In this document: positions 28,491-35,695 of the stretch, one piece after another
Layout of the letters: the number at the start of each line of letters is the position of its first letter
Numbering within the stretch: position 1 is the stretch's first letter
DNA from: a virus
Strand: one strand, 5' to 3'
DNA length: 37,093 nucleotides
Virus record (IMG/VR): IMGVR_UViG_3300036852_000745
Coordinates: 1-37,093 of that record
Position numbers and translations under genes: made by a program
The notes under the pieces: model-generated
What the model was told of the DNA's origin: nothing
The model's database searches: none
What the model saw: only the letters and a program-made list of their open reading frames with translations

Positions 28491-28920
28491 CCGACCCTCC
28501 GAACTCACGCATGTACCGCCAACCTCGAGGCGCCGGCTGACCCGCACGCGCTCCCGCCTCCCGTAGACGAAGTCCAAAGGATGGGTCGCGCTGTTCGCGC
28601 GCCGTCTTGTATGAATGGCAGCCGCCGAACGGCCCATCATTGCACAGCCCCTGGCGATTACTCTGGGCATTCGGCGATCCACCCTGGCGCTTGGCGACGA
28701 CGTGATCGTCCACCGTACTCGGGGCCCTCAGGCAGCCTCGACAGATGGGATCCCGAGCCAACGTGAGCTTCCGTTGACGCCGATGCAGACCTCCATAGCC
28801 ACGCTGCGCGGTCGTGCCACGCCGCTGCTCTGCCACGCGCGCGTGCGCTCGGCACGCCCCCCGTTTCACCAGGGTGCCGCACCCGGGATACGTGCAGGGA
28901 CGCATCGCGCCAGAGGCCAT
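28474..28920 (-). CDS. HNH endonuclease adjacent to terminase (packaging-associated type)
   Basis: 148 residues from ATG 28920 (TGATG overlap). The C60-x2-C63 pair, TVDDHVVAKRQGGSP (H73), and the C93...C101-H102...K105 block (LCNDGPFGGCHSYKT) form a zinc-stabilised HNH (ββα-Me) nuclease. The N-terminus adds a CTYPGCGTLVKRGACRAH finger. Small HNH proteins next to terminase genes are known to assist DNA packaging (cos cleavage) in HK97-like phages. That role is the best guess here. It is separated from TerS only by the second HNH gene. Confidence 0.84.
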   Translation of the reverse strand: MASGAMRPCTYPGCGTLVKRGACRAHARVAEQRRGTTAQRGYGGLHRRQRKLTLARDPICRGCLRAPSTVDDHVVAKRQGGSPNAQSNRQGLCNDGPFGGCHSYKTAREQRDPSFGLRLREAGARAGQPAPRGWRYMREFGGSDAMRR

Positions 28921-29300
28921 CAGTTCGCCCCCGTAATGCGCTTGTGCAGCCGGAGCGTGCCGTCCTCGAACTGGCTATCCGTGCCGTTGCTGAGCTCGAT
29001 CTGGATGTCGTAGTAGTACCGCTTGCCCGGGACGAGTGTAGACGTCTGCGCGCCCGTGAACTCGAACACGACCTTCCCAGTCTGGTCGGCGCCGGTATCC
29101 GTGATCTGCCCCACACCAGGGTTCGCGCTCGGCGTGATCACCTTCTGCAGGACCCCCGGATCCGCGTCGGCTGGGCTGTTCTTGAGCGTGAACCACGCCC
29201 GCGCGAGCGTGAGGCCAGCCGGCACGTCGGTGACGGTGCGCTCGACATTGAAGTCCGTGCCGACCGCGTACCCCTTGATCTGCTGGTGGCGAGTGCTCAT
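28920..29300 (-). CDS. Virion-associated protein (Ig-like/baseplate-type N-domain)
   Basis: 126 residues from ATG 29300 (ATGA overlap). The sequence reads KGYAVGTDFNVERTVTDVPA, then LTLARAWFTLKNSPADADPG, then VPGKRYYYDIQIELSNGTDS. Its pattern of DxP-G-x-L-x-x-A-W-x-T-V-K, DADP and YYYDIQ is common in small phage tail or baseplate proteins with an Ig-like fold. It belongs to the block of fibre-like genes upstream of the terminase. Its exact attachment point is unknown. Confidence 0.72.
   Translation of the reverse strand: MSTRHQQIKGYAVGTDFNVERTVTDVPAGLTLARAWFTLKNSPADADPGVLQKVITPSANPGVGQITDTGADQTGKVVFEFTGAQTSTLVPGKRYYYDIQIELSNGTDSQFEDGTLRLHKRITGAN
29036..29051. promoter_or_regulatory. Dispersed 16-bp palindrome, site 3 (14/16)
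   Basis: GTGTAGACGTCTGCGC matches 14 of 16 positions of the palindrome and keeps the AGACGTCT core. It lies inside the virion-associated protein gene. Confidence 0.45.
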
Positions 29301-30007
29301 GTAAGCGCCCCCGTGCGCGCGTCCACGTTCTGGAGGGACCGGCTCTCCTCGTCCCCGTCCTCAAGCGTGAGAGTCGCATACGTCACCGGGTCCATGCCGC
29401 GGGCGGCCACGTGCCGCTCCAACACGCCCGGCCGGAAGACGATCACCGCCAGCGCCGTATCCAGCTCGACGGCGAGCCCTACGGGCAGCGTCTTCGCTCG
29501 CGTGATCACCAGCGCGACGTCCGTCACGACCACGAGACCGACCGGGACTGTCTTCAGCCGCCCGACCCCGAACGCGGTGTCCGTCTCGATCGCTTGGGCC
29601 ACCGGCACCGTCACGCCCGGGGCGACGACGTCGAACGCCGTGTCCACCTCGGTCGCCAGCCCCACCGTGCGCGTCTTGAGCCGCCCGACCGCCAGGGCGC
29701 TGCCGAGTTCGCTCGCGAGCCCTACCGCTCGGACCTTGGTCCACGTCACCGCAAACGCGCTGCCGGTCTCCGCCGCTAGCCCGATCACCACTGTCTTTCG
29801 TGGGACGACGGCGAAGGCCGATGCCGTCTCGGTCGCCAGCGCCACCGCCCTGACCTTGGTGCGCGTGATGGCGAACCCTGTATCAGTCTCGGTGACGAGC
29901 CCCACGACCACGGTGATGCTGACTACCTCGAGCAGCAGCACGCCGCTCGCATCCTCGAGCTGATAGCCATCCGGCGCCCCGGACTCGAGCAGGTAGCGGT
30001 CAGCCAC
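29297..30007 (-). CDS. Repeat protein of the fibre-like block (eight 20-residue repeats)
   Basis: 236 residues from GTG 30007. The N-terminus DRYLLESGAPDGYQLEDASG is a head domain common to phage virion proteins. Residues about 32-192 hold eight 20-residue repeats with consensus T-V-x-V-G-L-A-x-E-T-D-T-A-F-A-V-x-x-x-K; one unit is 21 residues. The V-G-L-A and T-A-F-A-V segments likely form paired strands, giving a beta-solenoid or stacked rod. The C-terminus (FRPGVLERHVAARGM, then YATLTLEDGDEE) caps it. Similar repeats occur in phage proteins of high-GC bacteria. A rod-like fibre or surface decoration is the most likely role. Confidence 0.76.
   Translation of the reverse strand: MADRYLLESGAPDGYQLEDASGVLLLEVVSITVVVGLVTETDTGFAITRTKVRAVALATETASAFAVVPRKTVVIGLAAETGSAFAVTWTKVRAVGLASELGSALAVGRLKTRTVGLATEVDTAFDVVAPGVTVPVAQAIETDTAFGVGRLKTVPVGLVVVTDVALVITRAKTLPVGLAVELDTALAVIVFRPGVLERHVAARGMDPVTYATLTLEDGDEESRSLQNVDARTGALT
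29432..29914 (-). repeat. Eight 60-bp coding repeats
   Basis: The repeats of the 236-residue protein, unit by unit: residues 32-51, 52-71, 72-91, 92-111, 112-132, 133-152, 153-172 and 173-192. The DNA copies differ mainly at synonymous and surface positions, so they are old duplications rather than a recent tandem expansion. Confidence 0.82.
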
Positions 30008-30587
30008 GCAGCACCTCGGGGATCACGGCCTTCAGCTCCTCGGGCGTCTGGGCTGCCTCGATGGCCGGATCAGCGGTTATGTCGCGCAGCGCCTGTTTGC
30101 GCGCGATGATGGCCTGCTTCTTCTTGAGATTGACGACGATGACATTGTGCTCGGGTGTCGTAGCGGCGAGGCCCTCCTCTTCAGCCCGCGCGTACTCCAC
30201 GTCGAGCGCCTCCAACAGCGGCGTCCGCATTCGGCGCAGGCGCGTGCGATGAATTTCGCGCGCCTTTGGCATGTCCACGTCGGGCTTGGTTCGCCCAGGC
30301 GCGTCCTTCCAGGCGTTGCGGAAGTATCTGTCCGTCGTCTCGTCCACGTAGTCGTTGGCCACGAACCGCCAGCTCGTGGGCGCAAGCGGGCCCACCCAAT
30401 GCCCGTCGCTCACGTACTTCGCGATCAGTGAGTCCACGTACTTCTCGGTCGGCTCGTAGTGCCGGTGCCGGACGCGCTGTGTGGGGTCCTTGGGGTCGGG
30501 GACGTACTCGTTGACGATGACGCGCACCACGGTCACCCCCCCGTCCACGCGACTGACTGCGACGGTCACGACATCAGGGGCGATCAT
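30000..30587 (-). CDS. Fibre-region protein of unknown function
   Basis: 195 residues from ATG 30587 (ATGA overlap). A beta start (VVTVAVSRVDGGVTVVRVIV) is followed by helical text: RHRHYEPTEKYVDSLIAKYV, then WKDAPGRTKPDVDMPKAREI, then RLRRMRTPLLEALDVEYARA. The segment HRTRLRRMRTPLLEALDVEY looks like conserved phage tail-fibre assembly or chaperone-like proteins seen after fibre genes. It overlaps the repeat protein by eight bases. No catalytic motif. Confidence 0.68.
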   Translation of the reverse strand: MIAPDVVTVAVSRVDGGVTVVRVIVNEYVPDPKDPTQRVRHRHYEPTEKYVDSLIAKYVSDGHWVGPLAPTSWRFVANDYVDETTDRYFRNAWKDAPGRTKPDVDMPKAREIHRTRLRRMRTPLLEALDVEYARAEEEGLAATTPEHNVIVVNLKKKQAIIARKQALRDITADPAIEAAQTPEELKAVIPEVLRG

Positions 30588-31162
30588 GCGTGGTCTCCAA
30601 AGCCGATGACGCACCACTGGTCGGGATCGGTGAGACTCGCCACCGCCGTGCCGCCATCGGTGATGGTGGAGCACAGGACGCCGAACGTGCCTGCGGCCTT
30701 GGCGTTGAAGCCGGACCCCTGCACGTTCGCAGCGTCCCAGGCGAGTGTCGTATCTTGGGTGTCCACCGATGCGGCCCAGTTCGCGCTCGAGAAGTCGGTC
30801 GCGATCGTCCCATCCGCATCGCCGACGCCCGTGTCCGCGATGCTTGTCATGTTGTAGGACGAGAGGATCGTCGTGCTGTTGCCCGTCCACTGGACCCAGA
30901 ACTTCGCGGCGCTGGGGTGGAAGTGCTGGCGCCCAGGCGTGACGGCGCGCGTCGCGTCGGTGCCCGCCTCCATCTCCGACTGCACGGCGATCTCGATCTT
31001 CCCGGCCGCCGCGTCACCCGCTGCTGGCACGAGGGCCAGCACGTTGTCGATCGTCACCTTCTTGGAGATCGGCGTGCCAGCTGGATCGTCGATGACGGCA
31101 AGGAGATCACCACCGACCGGCGTGGCGAGCTCCGTCAGCGCCGAGACCTTGGTATCGGCCAC
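30584..31162 (-). CDS. Tail-fibre-like/virion appendage protein
   Basis: 192 residues from GTG 31162. It opens ADTKVSALTELATPVGGDLL, then VIDDPAGTPISKKVTIDN, a module found at the start of many phage tail-fibre or head-fibre proteins. The body (SAAKFWVQWTGNSTTILSSY, then GVGDADGTIATDFSSANWAA) fits a fibre beta-domain. It is grouped with the repeat protein and other virion genes, upstream of the terminase, an unusual place for tail fibres. Confidence 0.78.
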   Translation of the reverse strand: MADTKVSALTELATPVGGDLLAVIDDPAGTPISKKVTIDNVLALVPAAGDAAAGKIEIAVQSEMEAGTDATRAVTPGRQHFHPSAAKFWVQWTGNSTTILSSYNMTSIADTGVGDADGTIATDFSSANWAASVDTQDTTLAWDAANVQGSGFNAKAAGTFGVLCSTITDGGTAVASLTDPDQWCVIGFGDHA

Positions 31163-31588
31163 TTAGGCGGGCAGGCCCCCGCGGGCGCGCAGGAAATGCT
31201 GCCGCGCTTCCTTGCCGAACGTCGCCTGCACGGCGCCGCGCCCGGGCGGATACTTCTGCTGCGCCCATGTCTTCTCTGGGTCGTGGATCCGGATCTCGAA
31301 CGTGAAGGAGCGCATCGCGGCCTGCAGCTCGAGCTTGATGCACTGGTAGGCGACCTCGAGCCAGTACTGCGTCCACGCGCCACCCCGAAGCGCCTCGAGC
31401 TCAGCCGCCCACTCCGGACGGAGATCTCCGGATTTGGGGTCGTACCATTCCCCGGGCAACTGGGCCGCGTAGCGGGATTGCAGCTCGGTCAGCCAGGCCG
31501 TGTACGCAGCGTCCGCGTCGACGTGAACGAGCGGCAGCTCGCCGGACAGGCCGCCGTGCTTGGCATAGGCGGGGAGTTTGACGCTCAT
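31163..31588 (-). CDS. Hypothetical virion-region protein
   Basis: 141 residues from ATG 31588 (ATGA overlap). The sequence (KLPAYAKHGGLSGELPLVHV, then QSRYAAQLPGEWYDPKSGDL, then YWLEVAYQCIKLELQAAMRS) is helical with conserved aromatic residues. It precedes the fibre-like gene without a gap. I do not recognise a family; an adaptor or assembly factor for the fibre is possible. Confidence 0.68.
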   Translation of the reverse strand: MSVKLPAYAKHGGLSGELPLVHVDADAAYTAWLTELQSRYAAQLPGEWYDPKSGDLRPEWAAELEALRGGAWTQYWLEVAYQCIKLELQAAMRSFTFEIRIHDPEKTWAQQKYPPGRGAVQATFGKEARQHFLRARGGLPA

Positions 31589-32022
31589 GCGGCTCTCGCA
31601 AATCCGGCCGCGTTGAACTGCGCGGTCAGGTCGGAGTCGTCGGTGGTGGCGGCAAAGTCGTGATGCGTGAGCGGAATGCGATCGGAGTCCGCGGCCGACT
31701 GCTGGTAGGCCACGATCAGTTTCGTGAGTGTGTTGTTCGTCGCCCCGCCGGCACCCACCCAGGTCTGATCGGGAAGATCCACGTCCACCCGGTCGTTCGA
31801 GTCGTCCACCGTGATCGTGCCGGTGAGTCCGGTCTTGCGGGCGTAGTCCGTGAAGTCGGCTTCCGTGCTCCCATTGGCGAGCACCGCCGCAACATCGTCG
31901 CGGTCGATGAGTGTGGCCTCGGCCTCGTTCGCCTTGAGCAGCAGCACGAGGCCGTTCGCCGCACCGTCGCGGAACTTCTCCGCGAAGGCGCCCTTGGCAA
32001 TATTGAAGACCCCGTTGGCCAT
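31585..32022 (-). CDS. Conserved phage structural protein (MANGVFNIAKG family)
   Basis: 145 residues from ATG 32022 (TGATG overlap). MANGVFNIAKGAFAEKF, then LVLLLKANEAEATLIDRDDV, then TEADFTDYARKTGLTGTITV, then LPDQTWVGAGGATNNTLTKL, is a recurrent signature in phages of actinobacteria and other high-GC hosts. It lies near fibre or tail genes there and is a virion component in annotations I recall, function unknown. The ending PLTHHDFAATTDDSDLTAQF is also typical. Confidence 0.77.
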   Translation of the reverse strand: MANGVFNIAKGAFAEKFRDGAANGLVLLLKANEAEATLIDRDDVAAVLANGSTEADFTDYARKTGLTGTITVDDSNDRVDVDLPDQTWVGAGGATNNTLTKLIVAYQQSAADSDRIPLTHHDFAATTDDSDLTAQFNAAGFARAA

Positions 32023-32321
32023 CAGATCGCTCCTGGTGTGTGGGGCAGAACGAGACGCGGCGGCCGCTCGAGAGAGGCGCCAGGGCCGGGCCGTGGACTC
32101 GGCGGGCGCCGAGGGCGGGCGACGATGTCGGCGGCCGGCGGAGCGGCAGCAGCCTTGGCCCGCGCCTTGCTGCGCTCCTGTCGGGCGAGTTGCTTGCGGA
32201 GCTTCCTCAGCTGACGACCGGTGAGGCCGAGCGACTTCTTCACCTGCCGCGCAGGGTTCACGTGCACCACACGCCGGCGGAGTGTGGCGCCGGCCTCGGC
32301 TGCCTTCCGGAGATGGTTCAT
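32022..32321 (-). CDS. Small basic protein
   Basis: 99 residues from ATG 32321 (TGATG overlap); GTG 32324 one codon upstream is an equal choice. The N-terminal half is strongly basic (NHLRKAAEAGATLRRRVVHV, then RQLRKLRKQLARQERSKARA) and probably helical. The rest is Pro/Arg-rich and disordered (VARPRRPPSPRPGPGASLER). It may bind nucleic acid. No family recognised. Confidence 0.62.
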   Translation of the reverse strand: MNHLRKAAEAGATLRRRVVHVNPARQVKKSLGLTGRQLRKLRKQLARQERSKARAKAAAAPPAADIVARPRRPPSPRPGPGASLERPPRLVLPHTPGAI

Positions 32322-32623
32322 CACGCCGCCTTTCGGGCCAGCATGGCCTGCACGTACGCGACCTCGATCCGCGTGCCGTCGGCGACCACCGCGACGTCGT
32401 GACGCTCACCCTCACGATCCGGACAGATGAGTAGCCGGCAGGGCTTCAGGTGGCGCCGGCGGACCGACTGATGCACGAACGGGATCAGCCCACTCGAACG
32501 GCTGAACGGCTGCCGGATCGGTTCGCCACAGGCCGGGCAGGTCAGGTAGACCAGGTAGGCCTGGAAAAGCGAAAGGGCGATCTCTCCGTTTCCGGAGGGA
32601 CCGCCCCTGGGCGGCTGCACCAT
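32321..32623 (-). CDS. Zinc-ribbon protein downstream of RuvC
   Basis: 100 residues from ATG 32623, 32 bases after the RuvC stop. It carries TCPACGEPIRQPFSRS, H and Cys further on (HQSVRRRHLKPCRLLICPDR), consistent with a zinc knuckle. The start is chosen as the first ATG giving a compact protein; the ribosome-binding site (GAAG) is weak. Probably a small DNA-binding accessory of the recombination block. Confidence 0.65.
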   Translation of the reverse strand: MVQPPRGGPSGNGEIALSLFQAYLVYLTCPACGEPIRQPFSRSSGLIPFVHQSVRRRHLKPCRLLICPDREGERHDVAVVADGTRIEVAYVQAMLARKAA

Positions 32624-32655
32624 GATCTTCAATGTAACATCGGAGGCGCGCCCTG

Positions 32656-33210
32656 TCACGGTGACAGCACCGGCTGGTACTGCGGGTCGGTGAGCGCCGT
32701 CGCCCCGACGAAGATTGCATCCAGGAGATCCGGACTCGGCCGCCGGTGAAGCGCGAGCGGATGGCCCTGGGCGCGCAGCTGCGCGAGCACGAGCTGCAGC
32801 CGGAGCTTCTTCTCGACCCGCGAGGCCGGGACGAAGACCACGTCGAGCAACTCGCCGGCGGCCGCGCCCACGAGGACGCCGATCGCCAGGTAGAGCTTCG
32901 CCATGTCCGCGGCGTTGACGGCGGTCTTCGAGTACTGCCGCCCGCGCCGCTTGTAGTACGCGCCGGCGATCGCGGGCGCCTCGACGTAGACGCGCTCGGG
33001 CTGGTGGTCGCGCAGCACATCCTGCAGGCCCGTGTAGAGCCCCGTGAGACGTTCGGCGAGCGGCGTGGCCGGCTGCGTCCGCAGGACCCGGTACTGGCTG
33101 AGGCGCGCGACGGCCTGGGCGAAGCTCTCGCCCTTCCGCCAGTCGCGCAGGTCGAAGCAGGCCACGCCCGCGGCGTCGATCCCGGGGTCGATTGCGACGA
33201 CGTGGCTCAT
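32656..33210 (-). CDS. RuvC-like Holliday-junction resolvase
   Basis: 184 residues from ATG 33210 (ATGA overlap). The RuvC/RNase H-like residues are all present: D8 in VVAIDPGIDAAGVACFD, E77 in VYVEAPAIAG, and D161/D164 in PSPDLLDAIFVGA. The length matches RuvC (about 170-180). Phage RuvC proteins resolve branched DNA before packaging or during recombination. Neighbouring zinc-ribbon genes and the HerA-like ATPase make this a recombination/processing block. Confidence 0.88.
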   Translation of the reverse strand: MSHVVAIDPGIDAAGVACFDLRDWRKGESFAQAVARLSQYRVLRTQPATPLAERLTGLYTGLQDVLRDHQPERVYVEAPAIAGAYYKRRGRQYSKTAVNAADMAKLYLAIGVLVGAAAGELLDVVFVPASRVEKKLRLQLVLAQLRAQGHPLALHRRPSPDLLDAIFVGATALTDPQYQPVLSP

Positions 33211-33698
33211 GCGGCCGCCGCGCGCTGCTGCTCTCGGCGGGCGCGCCGGCGCGCGCTGCCGGCAGCGTTCTGCGCGCGCACCTGGTCGGGATGCTCGCGC
33301 CGCCATCGCCGCGCGGCCGCGATCTGCGCGTCGCGATGCAGGTGATACCGCGCGCGGTTCGCGCGCAGGACATAGGCCCGGTTGCGCTGCCGCCACTCCG
33401 CCGTGTGCCGCAGTCCGGCCAACCGGTGGTGCGCCGCACAGCGGCGCGCGAGACCGCGCTGTCCGTACACCGGCTGCGGGCACTCGAGACAGAGGCCCGC
33501 CTGCAGGCGTTCACACCGGGGGCAGACGACCGTCGTTGCCCCGCCCGGCAGGACGAGCGTCTCGAGCCGGCCGCCGCACTCCTCCTGCTGGCTGAAGCGG
33601 CGTGGGCACGTCGCGCGGCAGGCCTGCGCGAGAACCTTCGCGCGCTGGCGCTGGTAGTACGCGCGCCAGCTGGCCCGGCGACGAGCGACGTCTCTCAT
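33207..33698 (-). CDS. Basic protein with zinc ribbon
   Basis: 163 residues from ATG 33698 (ATGA overlap). Cys pairs (VVCPRCERLQAGLCLECPQP) form a zinc ribbon in the middle; CRATCPRRF and ECGG precede it. The C-terminal 70 residues are highly basic and repetitive (RNRAYVLRANRARYHLHRDA, then RRARREQQRAAAA). It looks like a DNA-binding protein, perhaps an accessory for the RuvC directly downstream, which shares four bases with it. The family is not recognised. Confidence 0.7.
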   Translation of the reverse strand: MRDVARRRASWRAYYQRQRAKVLAQACRATCPRRFSQQEECGGRLETLVLPGGATTVVCPRCERLQAGLCLECPQPVYGQRGLARRCAAHHRLAGLRHTAEWRQRNRAYVLRANRARYHLHRDAQIAAARRWRREHPDQVRAQNAAGSARRRARREQQRAAAA

Positions 33699-33886
33699 GC
33701 GGCCCTCGGCCGGTGCCGAGCTCGGTGATGCCAGATGTAGCAATGCGTGCAGGCGACCGCCGCCTCGAGCGGATCGTCGAGCCGCACGACGATCTCAAGC
33801 CGCACCTGCTCAGTCGAGGTCGCCCCCTCGACGACCTCGTCGTGGCAGTCGCAGCGGCAGAGGAACTGGGGCGCTACTTCTGACAT
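33695..33886 (-). CDS. Small Cys/His zinc-binding protein
   Basis: 63 residues from ATG 33886. CRCDCHDEV and ACTHCYIWHHR are Cys/His clusters at both ends of a short beta segment (QVRLEIVVRLDDPLEAAVA). The start is inside the previous gene by 13 bases, as in the rest of this array. A longer upstream start is possible but would overlap the coupled neighbour entirely. Function unknown. Confidence 0.6.
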   Translation of the reverse strand: MSEVAPQFLCRCDCHDEVVEGATSTEQVRLEIVVRLDDPLEAAVACTHCYIWHHRARHRPRAA

Positions 33887-34053
33887 GCCCGGTTCCAGGC
33901 GTCGAGCCTGCGCTGCTCGACCTCGTACTGCTTGAGCGCGTCCTGCCGCGACTGATGCGTGACGCCCCGACGACTCTCGCAGCGGTGCCCGGGCGCCGCG
34001 TTGCACGTCGGGCAGCGGACGTCGAGCGGACCGGACGGCGCGCGCTCAGGCAT
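33874..34053 (-). CDS. Small phage zinc-finger protein (CPxCxAxPGxxC type)
   Basis: 59 residues from ATG 34053, overlapping the ATPase stop by eight bases. LDVRCPTCNAAPGHRCESRR, then GVTHQSRQDAL, is the common phage zinc-finger signature CPxC-x-A-xPG-x-x-C-x(6-8)-HxxR. It continues as a helix (KQYEVEQRRLDAWNRACQK). Such proteins are scattered through actinobacterial and proteobacterial phage genomes and are thought to bind nucleic acid. Confidence 0.75.
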   Translation of the reverse strand: MPERAPSGPLDVRCPTCNAAPGHRCESRRGVTHQSRQDALKQYEVEQRRLDAWNRACQK

Positions 34054-35695
34054 TCCGGATCCGGACCTTCATGTCCGTGACCGATCGGTACAGCGTGCGC
34101 TTGCGGTGTTGGTCGTCTTTCCCCTCCTCGATGGTGACGAATCCCATCTCGGCGAGCGTCTTCATCTCGTTGTAGGTGTTCCCGGGCCCCGGATCCTTCC
34201 CGAGGCGCGCCAGCTCCTTCTGCACCGCATTCGCGGTGACGCCCTTGTCCAGGAATCCGTCGGCCATCAGTCGGGCGACGCGGCCCCGTAGAGTTTTACC
34301 GTCGACGTCGATCGTCTCGCGCGTGACGGCGACCTCGATCTCGGGCTTCGTCACCAGCACCTTGAGAACTGCTGGGGCCTCGGCGATCAGGCGGGCCTTG
34401 ATCGCTTGATAGAGCGCCTCCCCGTCGGCGGCCGGCGCGCCAGTGGGGGCCAGTGCGGCCATAGAGGGCACGGGCGGCCGCGGCGTCGGCGTCTCCGGTC
34501 GAGGCTCCGGTGTCGCGGTGTCCGGCCTCCCGACCAAGCGGCCGGCGACCAGCAGCTCGATGCGCTCCTCGAGTCGCTCGTTGGTGCGCCGGAGCTCGAC
34601 ATTCTCTTCGCGCAGGGCCTCCGCTTCTTCTGGTGTCACAGAATCCTCCGAGGTAGGTGCAGACGTCTGCACGGGCTGCGGCCGGGCATGGATGACGCCC
34701 TGCGGGATCTGGATCCGTCCCTGCGCCACGCCGATCGCCGTCGGTTCGTCCATCCACGCCGGCTGCACATAGGTCTTGATCGCGTGCTCACCGAAGCAGG
34801 CGTAGAACTCGCCGAGCTTGAGCGTCGCGACCTGCCGGGGGGTCAGCTTGGGCATGGCGACTGGCATCTGCTCGAGGGTCCGCTTCACCTCGTTCACCTC
34901 GCGCTGCACGCCCAGGATCCACACCGGCACGCTCTTCAGGATCAGCTTTTCGATGCCGGCAATGTCCTGACTGTCGAGCCAGAGATAGTTGCGGAGCGCC
35001 GCCGCCTGCCGGATGAACGCCTCGGCCGCGAGCTTGACGGGTGTCCCACGCCCCTGGGGGATGAACTTCCAAGCCTCCGGCACCACCACGATGGTGTCTT
35101 CGGCATGGTGCAGCACCCAGTCGATTGTCGCGCGGATCACGAGGTGCTGCATCTCGATGCCAAGCGCGCCCAGGTCCATGGCGTTGATGCCCGGGGCGAG
35201 CTCCACCGTCCGCGCCCACTGCACCCGCGCGATCTGCGGCACGACCGCCTGGAGATACTCGTTCAGCGTGAAGTAGACGTCGGCGCTGAGGCCCCTGGTC
35301 TTGGGATCCTCGAGCGCGGTGCGCACGTTGCGCTGGACGTCCGCCAACGTCGTGGCGCCCTTCGTCGCCCGCATGATCCAGCTGCGCTCGAACTTGAGCT
35401 TCTCGCCCAGGCTCGCCTCGAGGATCGAGGCGACGTAGCGCCACTCGATGTAGCCCGCGTCGGTCTTCTGCTCGCTGAAGTAGGGCGCGATCGTATGCGC
35501 GTCGCTGAAGCTCTCCTCTCCGCGCTTCGTGACGAACGCGACGGCCCGAACGCCGGCGCGGGCGATCAGCGCCTCAAGCGTCGTCGTCTTCCCGGCCTCC
35601 TGGGTCTGGCCGGTCACGACCATGTGGCGCAGCGGGATCGTGACGGGCGTGCCCGTGCCGATCGCGAAGCCCAAGTGCACCGTGGTGGTCGCCAT
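34046..35695 (-). CDS. HerA/FtsK-like AAA ATPase with divergent Walker motifs
   Basis: 549 residues from ATG 35695 (TGATG overlap). Residues about 10-290 are a HerA-type core. The P-loop is GQTQEAGKT (29-37), with one residue more between the two glycines than the classic GxxxxGKT. The Walker B is TIVVVPEAWKF (P206, E207), with Pro where the usual Asp-Glu has Asp. YLWLDSQDIAG (near 238-247) is the sensor region. The text after Walker B, FIPQGRGTPVKLAAEAFIRQ, matches HerA's 'G-R-G' loop. Then comes a coiled coil (EEAEALREENVELRRTNERL), a Pro-rich linker and a C-terminal winged helix (TANAVQKELARLGKDPGPGN, then MGFVTIEEGKDDQHRKRTLY). Not the packaging ATPase; that is the terminase. Possible DNA pump, end-processing or partition motor. 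Confidence 0.82.
   Translation of the reverse strand: MATTTVHLGFAIGTGTPVTIPLRHMVVTGQTQEAGKTTTLEALIARAGVRAVAFVTKRGEESFSDAHTIAPYFSEQKTDAGYIEWRYVASILEASLGEKLKFERSWIMRATKGATTLADVQRNVRTALEDPKTRGLSADVYFTLNEYLQAVVPQIARVQWARTVELAPGINAMDLGALGIEMQHLVIRATIDWVLHHAEDTIVVVPEAWKFIPQGRGTPVKLAAEAFIRQAAALRNYLWLDSQDIAGIEKLILKSVPVWILGVQREVNEVKRTLEQMPVAMPKLTPRQVATLKLGEFYACFGEHAIKTYVQPAWMDEPTAIGVAQGRIQIPQGVIHARPQPVQTSAPTSEDSVTPEEAEALREENVELRRTNERLEERIELLVAGRLVGRPDTATPEPRPETPTPRPPVPSMAALAPTGAPAADGEALYQAIKARLIAEAPAVLKVLVTKPEIEVAVTRETIDVDGKTLRGRVARLMADGFLDKGVTANAVQKELARLGKDPGPGNTYNEMKTLAEMGFVTIEEGKDDQHRKRTLYRSVTDMKVRIRNA
34657..34672. promoter_or_regulatory. Dispersed 16-bp palindrome, site 4 (perfect)
   Basis: GTGCAGACGTCTGCAC, a perfect 16-bp palindrome, lies in the linker region of the HerA-like gene. 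It defines the consensus for the other sites. Confidence 0.6.

Noticed and set aside
29432-29914. CRISPR-like 60-bp periodicity
   Set aside because: The repeats are continuous coding repeats of 20 residues with diverged DNA.
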